Shown here: piece after piece, positions 8,856 through 18,327 of the stretch
Layout of the letters: the number at the start of each line of letters is the position of its first letter
How positions within the stretch are numbered: the stretch's first letter is position 1
Assembly: GCA_030595925.1 (NCBI GenBank)
Contig: JAUVLC010000020.1
Coordinates: 1-31,223 of the forward strand
Direction: 5' to 3'
Length of the DNA: 31,223 bases
Source of the DNA: Clostridia bacterium
GTDB lineage: Bacteria > CBDUZB01 > JAGLHV01
Made by a program: the position numbers and the translations under genes
Notes under the pieces: model-generated
The model's input: only the letters and a program-made list of their open reading frames with translations
The model's database searches: none
Told to the model about the DNA's origin: nothing

Positions 8856-10280
8856 ATGAAAGTATGTTTTATTAATCCCCCTTCATCTAATAAAGGGAAG
8901 CAAATTAGAGAAGGAAGATGTATGTTAAATGCCGGGACATGGAGTAGTTTATGGTCGCCTATTTCTCTTGCACTTTGTGCGGCAGTAGTAAGAAATAAGG
9001 GGATAGAAGTAAAATTGATTGATTGTGTTGCTGCGGAAATAGATTTTCACAGACTTTCACAAATAATCAGTGATTATTTTCCGGATTTAGTTATAATTAA
9101 TACATCTACTCCTTCTATTAAAGGAGATTTATTCACAGTAAATAATATCAAAAATATTAATCCGGAAATAAAAACTGCTATTATTGGTATTCATGGGACT
9201 GTTTTGACAGAAGAATGTTTTCAAATGTCACCGGGTTTAGACTTTATAGTTCGTGGGGAACCGGAATATACGGTTTGCGATTTAACTTTAGCAATTAAAG
9301 ATAATAATATTTTTTTAGAGGTTAAAGGAATTTCATATCGGAAAAATGGTGAAATTATTCATAATTTATCCCGTGAATTTATTAAAAATTTGGATGAATT
9401 ACCTTATCCGGCATGGGATTTAGTTGATTTGTCTAACTATACCTTGCCTTTTAATAATAAACGGTTTTTATTAATCATTCCGGCACGAGGATGTCCACAT
9501 GGATGTACTTTTTGTAATAGTAAAGCTTATTATGGGAGTACTTTGCGTTTACGCTCGGTAAAAAACGTAGTTGATGAATTGGAATGGGCTAAAAACAAAT
9601 TTGACATAAAAAATTTTTTATTCTGGACAGAATCGTTTACTCTGAATAAAAAATATGCTTTAGGGGTAGCAGAAGAGATTTTAAGGAGAAAATTAAAAAT
9701 ATCCTGGATTTGCAATAGCCGTGTGGATGATGTTAATGAAGAAATGCTGGGAAAGTTTAAAGAGGCCGGTTGTTGGATGATTGGATACGGCATAGAATCA
9801 GGGGATGAGAATGTTCTTGTAAAGACCAAAAAAGGAATACATATTAATCAAGCGATAAAAGCGGTTAGTTTGGCAAAAAAAAACGGCTTAGAAGTGGTGG
9901 CATATTATGTGTTGGGGTTACCCGGAGAAACTAAAAAAAGTATAAAGAAAACAATAAAATTAGCGAATAAATTAGATGCTGATTTTGCTCAATTTTATTG
10001 TGCGGTTCCTTATCCAGGCTCTGAATTATATGAAGAGGCTAAAGGTAGAAAATGGATAAACACCAATGACTGGACTAAGTTTGAGCAAAATTATTCGGTT
10101 TTAGATGTTGACGGTATAACGGCAAAAGAAGTTATGTCCTTTAGAAAAACAGCTTATTTACGTTTCTATTTTCATCCAAGGAGAATTTATAAGATATTGA
10201 AAAGGGTAAAATCCGGGAAAATATTTTTAAATCTTATTTGGATGATCAAAGATTTTTTAAGATGGATATATACAGGTTAG
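8856..10280 (+). CDS. B12-binding-type radical SAM protein
   Basis: A 474-residue protein with the two-domain layout of B12-dependent-type radical SAM enzymes. An N-terminal Rossmann-like domain (1-~150) begins VCFINPPSS and includes PDLVIINTSTPS and FIVRGEPEYT. The radical SAM core begins at PARGCPHGCTFCNSK, where C213, C217 and C220 form the CxxxCxxC motif for the [4Fe-4S] cluster. GIESGDENVL and YYVLGLPGET are later landmarks of the TIM barrel. The DxHxxG cobalamin-ligating motif is not evident, so cobalamin may be bound base-off without a His ligand, or not bound. Typical reactions are methylation at unactivated carbons or ring rearrangement. It starts 34 bases after the transglutaminase-like gene and is probably co-transcribed with it. 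The substrate may be a sugar, lipid carrier or peptide; none can be chosen. Confidence 0.85.
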   Translation: MKVCFINPPSSNKGKQIREGRCMLNAGTWSSLWSPISLALCAAVVRNKGIEVKLIDCVAAEIDFHRLSQIISDYFPDLVIINTSTPSIKGDLFTVNNIKNINPEIKTAIIGIHGTVLTEECFQMSPGLDFIVRGEPEYTVCDLTLAIKDNNIFLEVKGISYRKNGEIIHNLSREFIKNLDELPYPAWDLVDLSNYTLPFNNKRFLLIIPARGCPHGCTFCNSKAYYGSTLRLRSVKNVVDELEWAKNKFDIKNFLFWTESFTLNKKYALGVAEEILRRKLKISWICNSRVDDVNEEMLGKFKEAGCWMIGYGIESGDENVLVKTKKGIHINQAIKAVSLAKKNGLEVVAYYVLGLPGETKKSIKKTIKLANKLDADFAQFYCAVPYPGSELYEEAKGRKWINTNDWTKFEQNYSVLDVDGITAKEVMSFRKTAYLRFYFHPRRIYKILKRVKSGKIFLNLIWMIKDFLRWIYTG

Positions 10281-10346
10281 TGTATTAATTAAAATAATTG
10301 CTTAGTTACTGTTGAATAAATTAATTAAAAGGGGTATAAACGAAAA

Positions 10347-12614
10347 GTGTTAGAATTTATTAAAAAAAGATATTTTTTCTTTATTCTTATATTCTTTCTG
10401 TTGATTTCTATTCTTTTGATAAATCCGGATTTACCTTTTTTAAACAGCGATAGTTCTTTTTATTTAATATTGGCCCAGTCAATTAGTTCCGGTCAGGGGT
10501 ATAAAGATCTTTATTATCCGGGAAATCCTCCCAATGTAGAATTTCCCTTTCTTTATTCTTTGCTTTTGGCAATAGTCCTTAAAATTTTTCATCAAAATTA
10601 TATAATTTTTTTGAAGTTGCTTTCTGTTTTATTTGGAATAGGTTCTTTAATTGTTGTGCGAATCTTTTTTTCTGAGATGCTTAAGAATAAAACTATAAAA
10701 GTTAAAGCTTTTACGGATTACTATGTGCCGCTAATTACTTTGTTTACCTGTACGAATTTGTGGTTTGTATCTTTTTCTACGAGTATTTTTCCCGAAATTC
10801 CATATTTGTTTTTTTCTTTTATTGCCTTAATTTTATTGAATAAATATGAAAAAAGCAGCAAAATTTTTGATAAATATTTATTGTTAACGGTATTTAGTTT
10901 AACCATAACTTTTTTTACTCGTTCAATAGGGTTGGCACTGATTATGGCGATAAGTATTTACTTTTTAATTATGAAAAAAAAATACAAAAAAGGATTTTAT
11001 CTTGTTGGCTCATGGCTTTTTTTATCTTTACCCTGGTTAATAAGAACACTCTTAGTTTCTTCATCGGCAATTTCTAATAGTTATGTTAGCCAATTTGTAT
11101 ATGGGCATAAAGAATCGGTTATGAATATCGTGAAGGCAATAGGATGGAATGTCATCCATTACTGGCAACTAATTTCAACACTTCTTTTGCCGGGTTTTTT
11201 TCTTTCAAAATTAACAGAAGAGATGAGTTATTTCCCTTTTTTAAGCGGATTAATTAATAAAACGATACAATCTTTTAGTTTTACTTCTTTACCTGTACTA
11301 TCTATTTTTTTACAGCTTATTATCTTTGGGTTTGTGGTAATAGGTTTTCTTTATCAATTAAAAAAAATAAAATTAACAGAAATTTATGTGTTGTGCTATT
11401 TAAGCATAGTATTTGTTTTCCCATCCTGGTTTTTTGCAGAAAGCGGAAATAGATTTCTTATACCGATACTTCCTTTTATATTATATTATTTTTTTTCAGG
11501 GTTATTTTTAGCCATTGATTTTACAACTGATGCAAAAGAAAAAAATGAAAAAATAAGTAAGAATATGGGGGTTAAAATAAAACTTATTATTTGTTTGATT
11601 ATATTAATTGTCAATTTTATTCCGGTAGGAAGACTCCTAAAGGCTAATCTGGGATATCTTGTAAATTATAGACATTTATCTCTGGAAGAAAGAAAGGATT
11701 ATTATCCTTCATGGTTTATGGATCGGTTTGAGCCTGCCGATTGGATAAAAAACAATACTTTTCCGGATAGTATTTTTATGTATGAGTATCCTCCTCCTTT
11801 TTATTTGGTTACCGGACGTAAGACAGTTTTTTTTACCTTAACTCCCTGTCCTGAAAGAGAAATAAAATTAGCAGAAATTGCTGTTACTATAAAACAAAAG
11901 GGAGTTAATTATATTGTTACGGTAACACCAAAAGAAGAGAAAATAATCGGACAGTTAAATCAACAGATGGAAGATATGATTTTTTTCCCTTTAGTACGTT
12001 TTGAGTCAATAGATGAATTAATTAAAATATATAAGGTAAGTAAAATTAATCCGCGGGCAAAAGTGTTAAATCAAGAGGGAATTAATTGGTATCATAAGGG
12101 GAATTTTAAAAAAGCGAGTGAACAATTTAAAAGGGCGATAGAAATAGATGCTCATCCTTTAGAATATTTTAATTTAGGTCAATGTTATGAGAGAGAAAAT
12201 TTGATTAAAGAAGCACTTTTTACTTATGAAAAATCTGTTAAAATGGAATCCAATTATGAATTAGTAAAGGATAAGATTGATATCCTTAAACAGCAGGAAA
12301 GAATAAAAAATGGGTTTTGTTCCCCGGAAGAATATTTGAAATTAGGAAAATTATATTTAAAAAATTATGAAGCTGTATATCAGTCTATATATTGTTTTAA
12401 AAAAGCCCTGGAATTTGATTTCAATTGCGCTATTATTCATTATGAATTAGGGCGTGCCTATATTATTGATGAAGCATATAATGATGCTTTGAGTGAATTC
12501 GAAATTGCTTTTAAATTGGAGCCGGATTTGAAATATAAAATAAAACATTATATTCAGATAGTTAAACAAAAAAGGGTGGAAAAGCAAATTTCTTATTTAG
12601 GAAGAAATGATTAG
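10347..12614 (+). CDS. GT39 (PMT/ArnT-like) membrane glycosyltransferase with C-terminal TPRs, paralog 3
   Basis: A 755-residue third member of the GT39-TPR set. It starts at GTG 10347, which follows AAAAGGGG by 12 bases; no better in-frame ATG precedes the first membrane segment. The first loop reads FLNSDSSFYLILAQ (D35 aligned with D40 of paralog 2), followed by SSGQGYKDLYYPGNPP. About eleven membrane segments, a soluble domain with PADWIKNN and TGRKTVFFTL, then TPR-like repeats over the last ~190 residues (NWYHKGNFKKASEQFKRAIE; ENLIKEALFTYEKSVKME). The stop lies only 2 bases before the start of the first kinase-like gene, which argues that the glycosyltransferase and the array share a transcript and that their products work in the same compartment. 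Confidence 0.8.
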   Translation: MLEFIKKRYFFFILIFFLLISILLINPDLPFLNSDSSFYLILAQSISSGQGYKDLYYPGNPPNVEFPFLYSLLLAIVLKIFHQNYIIFLKLLSVLFGIGSLIVVRIFFSEMLKNKTIKVKAFTDYYVPLITLFTCTNLWFVSFSTSIFPEIPYLFFSFIALILLNKYEKSSKIFDKYLLLTVFSLTITFFTRSIGLALIMAISIYFLIMKKKYKKGFYLVGSWLFLSLPWLIRTLLVSSSAISNSYVSQFVYGHKESVMNIVKAIGWNVIHYWQLISTLLLPGFFLSKLTEEMSYFPFLSGLINKTIQSFSFTSLPVLSIFLQLIIFGFVVIGFLYQLKKIKLTEIYVLCYLSIVFVFPSWFFAESGNRFLIPILPFILYYFFSGLFLAIDFTTDAKEKNEKISKNMGVKIKLIICLIILIVNFIPVGRLLKANLGYLVNYRHLSLEERKDYYPSWFMDRFEPADWIKNNTFPDSIFMYEYPPPFYLVTGRKTVFFTLTPCPEREIKLAEIAVTIKQKGVNYIVTVTPKEEKIIGQLNQQMEDMIFFPLVRFESIDELIKIYKVSKINPRAKVLNQEGINWYHKGNFKKASEQFKRAIEIDAHPLEYFNLGQCYERENLIKEALFTYEKSVKMESNYELVKDKIDILKQQERIKNGFCSPEEYLKLGKLYLKNYEAVYQSIYCFKKALEFDFNCAIIHYELGRAYIIDEAYNDALSEFEIAFKLEPDLKYKIKHYIQIVKQKRVEKQISYLGRND

Positions 12615-12616
12615 CA

Positions 12617-15600
12617 ATGAAGAATTATATAAAATTAATTATATCTATGAGCTTATTATTTTATTTGAATAATTTCCTTATTCAGGCAAAAGAAACCAAA
12701 AAGGTTATAATGAAAGAAATTATTGAACTTGAAGATGAAAACCGGAAATTAGATGCTCGAATAGTCAAAGGAATAAAATTTAAATTGGCTAAAGAACAAA
12801 ATGTGGGAGGGAATACCGAAAAGTATATTCTTTATGGTAATGATAGTAATAGGTGGTTATTTAAAATATATAGTTGTTCTACTTTTGGAAAAGAGTCAAT
12901 GGTTGTTTCCAGGTTGTCTGCCTTTTTTGGTATTAAAACACCTGCCATTTATGAAATTGAATTGGTGATAAATAAAAAATCGGAGTATGGGTCGCTTCAA
13001 AAAATGTTACCCAATGTTAAAGTATGGGACAGTAGTTTTGTATGCAATATTTCACCTGAACAAATAATGTTTTTCCAAAAACAACACGTATTAGATTGGC
13101 TTATTTATAACGGAGAAGTAGAGGGGGAAGAATTTTTATTAGATACAAAAACAGGCGAAATTATTGCCATTGATAGGGATGAAGTTTTTTGTAGCGAAGA
13201 TTATGAAGAAGTGAAATTACCCAATAAAGAGCGTGATTTGTTTTGGTATAATGAATTTTTTAAAGAAGTGAGCAGTAATGGAAAGAAAATTGATTGTATT
13301 GCTGTTTTTGAGATGATTGATTATATCCAATCAATAGAGGACGATAGAGTAGAAAATATATTAAAAGATGTTTTTGGAAAGAGAGTAGATTACTACTTGA
13401 AAAAAATTTTGCCTAAAAAACATAATTTGCGTAGAGATTTTGAGAAATTTTATCAGGAATTGTCACTGATAACAGGAAAGAACATAGGCATTCCTCCCCC
13501 TAATATGAATAATAATTACGCGAAAACAGTTTTAGCAAATATGAAAGAAGAGGTTTTAAATAAAAAAGAAAGTATTATTCAAATAGAATTAGATAGGTTT
13601 GCGGTACAAGAAGATATCGAAGTGATTTCCTCTAAAGATGCGTGGTATTTGTTGTATTATAAGTTAAAATATGCATCGAAAGATGAATTTTTATTACGTG
13701 CAGGCGAAGTTAGTAAAAAGCTGGAAAAACTAAAAGATGAAACCAGAAGTGTTAATGAAAGATATGTTATAAATTTATATATTAACCAAATTGAAAAAAT
13801 TAAGCAGCTTCTCGAGATGAAAAATATTAAGATTAATCGGTTCATTAAAAGAATTACAATCCACCCATTATTTAAGAATTTGTTGGATGTGCAAAATCAA
13901 CGAATAAATTATTCACCGCCGGAAGCAAAAAAAAATGGGAAGAATGGTGAAAAAATATTAATGAATAAAATTCTTTGCCTTTTCAATGAAAGTCAAAAAT
14001 TGGATAAAAAAATTGTAAAAAAATTACGATTTGAATTATGTAAAAATCAATATTTAAAAGGAAGTACCCATAAATATTTGTTCAAAAGTAATAATGGCGA
14101 TTTGTGGATGTTTAAAATTTATCCGTTTCCAAATAATAAAAAAGTAAAAATATCCAGATGTGTATATCTTCTGGCACAATTATTGGGTATTTCCACTCCG
14201 GTACTTTACGAAATTAATTTGCCGATTAATGGTAAATTATGTTATGGGTCAATTCAAAAATTTATTTTTGACACCAAAGAACTTTTTGATGTGAAAATTA
14301 GCGAGTTAAGCAATACACAGATAGAGGACATACAATGTCATGAAATTTTCGATTGGTTAATTTTCAATAGAGATCCGGATTCGGACCATTTTTTTATTAA
14401 GCCAAAAACAGACGAAATTGTTGCCATAGATAAAGATTTGTCCTTAAGCGAGATGAAAGTAAATTCTTTAGGTGAAAATTCATGGAATAATCCATGGAAT
14501 AATGCATATTACACTTATTTTTGGAAAGGATGTATAATCGAAGAAATAAATATTGGCTTTAAAAAAGCTTTCAATTTTATTGAGTACATACAAAACATAA
14601 AAGATTGCAAATTAAGAAAAATACTCTTAAGTTTATGTAACAAAAATAAATTAATAGATGAGTTTTTTTTACAGAAAAAAAACCTGAAAGTTTATTTCAA
14701 AAAAAATTATAGTAGATTGTCGGTATTGCAAGGAAAACAATTTTTAATAGCAGATAACGCAGATAAAAAAGCATATTCTAAATTGGTTTTAGAAAAGATT
14801 AAAAATATTGTCATAGAAAAAAGACAGATACTCAATAACTTAAAAGCTCAAAAAAAAACGCGACAAAATAATATTACAGTTATTTCTTCAAAAGAGGCAT
14901 GGGACATAGTAGATAAATTAAATTACGTTTATAAAGAATGGAGTTTAGAGGATATTAAAGATGCGATAGAAAAATTGGAATTTTTGGAAAAGAAAAATGT
15001 AAATATTCATGAGAAATTAGCAATAAATTTGTATATTGAAGAGGTTAGAAAAAAATATATAAAAAAAATAGTAGAAAATTTTCCTATGAGAAAAGAGATT
15101 GAATTAATCACGATGCATCCCCATCAGATAAATGATAGGAAAATATTTAATTGGGAATACAATTTGAGGGCAGTATATAAAGACAAGATAAAATCGTTTT
15201 GGGAACATAAAGGAAAGTTTAGAAGGGATTATGAGGATATTTTTTTGCGTTTAGATTCTATTTTGCATTCTGTGTGGGGGAACTATTATGAAAAAAAGGA
15301 ATTCTTTTTAAGAGAGTATAAAAATCGTATAGAAAAAGATCCATTACAATTAAAACATAGAGTTTTATATGGAACATTGTTGTTAGATTTGAATTATCTT
15401 GAAAAAATAAATGATGGGGATTTGAAATATTTAGGGATGGCATTGGTCTGGGGTTTTAAGGAGGACAGGGATGAAATAATTAGGTGTTGTAATAAGGCAA
15501 TTAGTTTAAATGAAAATAACTTTGTTGCCTATAAAAGCTATATGTTATTAGGGTTGATTTGCGAACACAATAAACAATGGCAGCGATTTGGAGAAGGATT

Positions 15601-15985
15601 TGAATTAGAAAAATCTATTGGTGCTTATAAAAAAGCAGCAGTGATTAATCCTGAATCAGTAGGAGCACATTTGAATTTAGGGATTCTTTATCTAATAATG
15701 AAAAATGGGGAGAAAGCTTTAAATGAGTTTAAAATAGTAAATAAATTAGATGCTGAATACGGCAGGAAACATTTTCATTTTGATAGGATAAAAGAAAGAA
15801 ATTCATATAGAAGGGGGAAGGAATATTTAGAAGCGGTAAGAATGAATACTCTTTCGGGAAGATATCATTATGTGTTAGGTTTGGCCTATAGGGTAAACGG
15901 ACAGGTTTGGTTGGAACAAAAGCATTTTAATAAAGCTTGTGAATTTGGATATAAGGATATAATAGGGAGAAAGAATGTTTATTAA
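12617..15985 (+). CDS. Exported double kinase-like domain protein with C-terminal TPRs
   Basis: A 1122-residue protein made of two copies of the array's kinase-like head and one TPR tail. Residues 1-~24 are a signal peptide. Head 1 (~35-420) has a candidate beta3 Lys K83 in WLFKIY, HVLDWLIYN (D160), an acid-rich loop GEVEGEEFLL replacing the usual NxD, and IIAIDRDEVF (D186). After a linker rich in K, G and N (~432-446), head 2 (~447-830) has K500 in LWMFKIY, IFDWLIFNRDPDSDHFFI (D579, D586) and IVAIDKD (D605). TPRs follow (for example KSIGAYKKAAVINPESVGAH), then MNTLSGRYHYVLGLAY and CEFGY. Assignment to the protein-kinase-like fold (HipA/PI4K/Fam20 type) rests on this Lys...Asp...Asp pattern and is inference. 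Head 1 lacks its own TPR tail, so the gene looks like a fusion of two array members. Confidence 0.6.
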   Translation: MKNYIKLIISMSLLFYLNNFLIQAKETKKVIMKEIIELEDENRKLDARIVKGIKFKLAKEQNVGGNTEKYILYGNDSNRWLFKIYSCSTFGKESMVVSRLSAFFGIKTPAIYEIELVINKKSEYGSLQKMLPNVKVWDSSFVCNISPEQIMFFQKQHVLDWLIYNGEVEGEEFLLDTKTGEIIAIDRDEVFCSEDYEEVKLPNKERDLFWYNEFFKEVSSNGKKIDCIAVFEMIDYIQSIEDDRVENILKDVFGKRVDYYLKKILPKKHNLRRDFEKFYQELSLITGKNIGIPPPNMNNNYAKTVLANMKEEVLNKKESIIQIELDRFAVQEDIEVISSKDAWYLLYYKLKYASKDEFLLRAGEVSKKLEKLKDETRSVNERYVINLYINQIEKIKQLLEMKNIKINRFIKRITIHPLFKNLLDVQNQRINYSPPEAKKNGKNGEKILMNKILCLFNESQKLDKKIVKKLRFELCKNQYLKGSTHKYLFKSNNGDLWMFKIYPFPNNKKVKISRCVYLLAQLLGISTPVLYEINLPINGKLCYGSIQKFIFDTKELFDVKISELSNTQIEDIQCHEIFDWLIFNRDPDSDHFFIKPKTDEIVAIDKDLSLSEMKVNSLGENSWNNPWNNAYYTYFWKGCIIEEINIGFKKAFNFIEYIQNIKDCKLRKILLSLCNKNKLIDEFFLQKKNLKVYFKKNYSRLSVLQGKQFLIADNADKKAYSKLVLEKIKNIVIEKRQILNNLKAQKKTRQNNITVISSKEAWDIVDKLNYVYKEWSLEDIKDAIEKLEFLEKKNVNIHEKLAINLYIEEVRKKYIKKIVENFPMRKEIELITMHPHQINDRKIFNWEYNLRAVYKDKIKSFWEHKGKFRRDYEDIFLRLDSILHSVWGNYYEKKEFFLREYKNRIEKDPLQLKHRVLYGTLLLDLNYLEKINDGDLKYLGMALVWGFKEDRDEIIRCCNKAISLNENNFVAYKSYMLLGLICEHNKQWQRFGEGFELEKSIGAYKKAAVINPESVGAHLNLGILYLIMKNGEKALNEFKIVNKLDAEYGRKHFHFDRIKERNSYRRGKEYLEAVRMNTLSGRYHYVLGLAYRVNGQVWLEQKHFNKACEFGYKDIIGRKNVY

Positions 15986-18095
15986 ATCAAGCAGGAGAGT
16001 GATAAAATTAGTTTTTCTTATTTGGATAGGTATTGTTTCTTTTAGTTGCAGAATAGAGGGGAGAGATTTAATCGGAAGAATTACAAAATTAGCTAAAGAG
16101 GAACGGGAATTAAATAAGGAACTAATTAAGAGAAAGTCTTTTCAGTTAGCTGAAATACAAGAAACCATAGCAGGGAATAATGAAAAGTATTTACTCAAAG
16201 ATACAGAGAATAGTTTATGGTCATTTAAACCGGATAGTCAATTCGCAGTGGAGAATGCTAAAATGGTTTCGGATATTGCGCAATTATTAGGAGTCAATGT
16301 GCCGGTTCTTGAAGGAGTTACTTTGCCGATTAATGGGAGAAATGTTTTTGGTGCGATTCAAAAAATAGGCTTTAATGACATATTGCGTGTAGAAAAAATG
16401 CGTATTGATGAAATGTCTTCTGAGGAGGTTTTATCTCTTCAAAAATTACAGGTTTTAGATTGGCTTATTGTGATGCGTCCGGGAGAGATGGATGAACATT
16501 GTTTTATAGCTTCAAAAACTAATAATAAAATTTTAGCTATTGATAGAGATGATGGTTTTGTAAATGCTGAACATGGAAGAATATTAAGAATAGAAAACTC
16601 TGAATGGGGAAATTCTTTTTATGGTCGGTTTTGGAATGGCTATTTAGATGGAGATATCAATGTTAATTTTAAAGAAGTTTTTGAGTTGATAGATTATATT
16701 CAACATATTGGGAATGAAGAATTTAAGGAAATATTGTTTTTTATAGAACCCGAATCTAAAGATGAACTTTTGGAGGAAATACTTTGGAGAAAAGCTAATT
16801 TAAACAAGGAATTTAAGAAATTTTATTGTGATTTAATAAAAAAACGGGGAAAATTGTTAGCAATTCCTTTTAATGCTAATTATAAAAATTATTTGATGAA
16901 ACTTCTAAAAAAAATGCAAAAACGAGTTTTAACTAAAAAAATGAAGTATAATTTATTAATAAAGGAAGGAAAAGAGAGACAGAAAAATATAGAAGTTATT
17001 TCGGCAAGAAAAGTTTGGAAACTGATTTGTCAATGGGATGAAGAATGGAATGAATCATTTTTCCCTCACGAAATAATTGAAAAAGCACAAATAATGAAGA
17101 AAAACTGCTCTTTTGTTGGGGAACGATTAGCTATCAATTTGTATATTAGACAGATTAAAACCAGGCAAAAACTAAATATTTGTAGGATTATTGAACATCC
17201 TACTAATCTAAATTTTATACTGTTAGAATATAATCTTAGAATGAATAATTATGATATTTTTTTGAACAATAATGATAAAGAAATAGCTTTTCTTAAAAAA
17301 AGAGGTAGTATTCTTGCTCACCTTAGATATATGGATATTTCAAGAATAGAGAATAGAAGAGTAGAATTAATATCTGAATATAAAAAAAATTTAAAAACGA
17401 ATCCAAACAAAAAAAAATCTTTGTTTTTATTTATAATGTCTCAAGTGGAATATGGTTTTAATCGAGTATTAAAAAAGTTAACCATAGAAAATAGTGATAA
17501 AATAAAAATTTTTTTGAGTGAATTGGATAATCAATTTTCATGGAAGTACTATGGATTTGCTCTTTGTGATTATGGGGAAGGATGTGTTCATGATGGAATA
17601 AAAAATTGTGAAAAAATAATTGATTTGAATAATGATAGAGAATCAGTATATGCTGCTTGTATGTTACTTGGTTTTTTTTATGAACATAATAGTGAAAATA
17701 TTAGATTTGGTGAAGGGTTTAATATAAAGAAAGCAATTAAAAATTATAAAAAAGCTCTTAAAATTAATTGTGATTCAACAGAGGCCTATTTAAATCTTGC
17801 TAATCTTTATTTAATTAAAGGATCTCCTAAAAACGCATTAAAAAATTTTAAAAAAGTGATGAAATTGTTTCCTGAATATGCAAAGTTATATTTTCATTTC
17901 GAAAAGATAAAAAAGGAAAATAGTTATAGAAAGAAAGAAGAATATTTAGATGCTATTAGAAGGGATACTCTTAGCGGAGAAGATCATTATATTTTAGGTT
18001 TGGCTTATATGGCAAAGGATCTGTTAGGGTTAGCAGAGAAACATTTTAATAAAGCGGAAAAATTTGGATACAAAGTGGATATAAAGTTAAACTGA
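15975..18095 (+). CDS. Exported kinase-like TPR protein, class A head
   Basis: A 706-residue array member whose start overlaps the previous stop by 11 bases, with GGGAG as ribosome site. Signal peptide to about residue 29. Kinase-like head: LWSFKPD (K85), GAIQKIGFNDILR (the G-I-Q hinge shared by all members), QVLDWLIVMRPGEMDEHCFI (D162) and ILAIDRDDGF (D190). The N-x-D of the catalytic loop seen in class B is missing, so this head may be inactive or use a different mechanism. A helical middle contains ANLNKEFKKFYCDL and ISARKVWKL. The TPR tail includes FGEGFNIKKAIKNYKKALKI and ends with DTLSGEDHYILGLAYMAK. Part of the TPR-coding DNA is almost identical to that at 30701-30840. Confidence 0.6.
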   Translation: MFIKSSRRVIKLVFLIWIGIVSFSCRIEGRDLIGRITKLAKEERELNKELIKRKSFQLAEIQETIAGNNEKYLLKDTENSLWSFKPDSQFAVENAKMVSDIAQLLGVNVPVLEGVTLPINGRNVFGAIQKIGFNDILRVEKMRIDEMSSEEVLSLQKLQVLDWLIVMRPGEMDEHCFIASKTNNKILAIDRDDGFVNAEHGRILRIENSEWGNSFYGRFWNGYLDGDINVNFKEVFELIDYIQHIGNEEFKEILFFIEPESKDELLEEILWRKANLNKEFKKFYCDLIKKRGKLLAIPFNANYKNYLMKLLKKMQKRVLTKKMKYNLLIKEGKERQKNIEVISARKVWKLICQWDEEWNESFFPHEIIEKAQIMKKNCSFVGERLAINLYIRQIKTRQKLNICRIIEHPTNLNFILLEYNLRMNNYDIFLNNNDKEIAFLKKRGSILAHLRYMDISRIENRRVELISEYKKNLKTNPNKKKSLFLFIMSQVEYGFNRVLKKLTIENSDKIKIFLSELDNQFSWKYYGFALCDYGEGCVHDGIKNCEKIIDLNNDRESVYAACMLLGFFYEHNSENIRFGEGFNIKKAIKNYKKALKINCDSTEAYLNLANLYLIKGSPKNALKNFKKVMKLFPEYAKLYFHFEKIKKENSYRKKEEYLDAIRRDTLSGEDHYILGLAYMAKDLLGLAEKHFNKAEKFGYKVDIKLN

Positions 18096-18214
18096 ATGAG
18101 ATAAAATGGGTAATATTAGTTTAAGATTATTTAATGACTATAAAACTTAGGTAATACTCAAAAATGGATGATAAAACATAGTAACTAATTTTTTCTCTTT
18201 GAAAAAGGGGAGGA

Positions 18215-18327
18215 ATGAAAAAAAATATGGATGTAAGTTTTTTTGGCAAAAATATTTGTAATTGTTATGTATATAAAAAATTTGATTAAAACTTTCGATA
18301 TTACCAAAAATTAAAATGAGGAAAAGA
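18215..18327 (+). promoter_or_regulatory. Largest gap in the array, possible internal promoter
   Basis: The 18096-18327 gap is by far the longest within the array, where other genes are 2-38 bases apart or overlap. A weak promoter-like pair is TTGGCA at 18243-18248 and TATGTA at 18266-18271 with a 17-base spacer. GGGGAGG at 18207-18213 precedes a 24-codon open frame (18215-18289), but its ATG is too close to that ribosome site for confident translation. The region could be a leader, a degraded start of a lost paralog, or an internal promoter. Confidence 0.25.

Noticed and set aside
8856-9300. Canonical cobalamin-binding DxHxxG motif in the radical SAM protein
   Set aside because: I could not find it; the N-terminal domain is called B12-binding-type only by layout.
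16020-16060. Lipoprotein signal (VSFSC) in the 15975 product
   Set aside because: Position -3 is Ser and -2 is Phe, a poor lipobox, and the Cys is not conserved in paralogs.
18215-18289. 24-codon open frame after GGGGAGG
   Set aside because: The ATG is only 1-2 bases from the ribosome site and the peptide has no recognisable feature.
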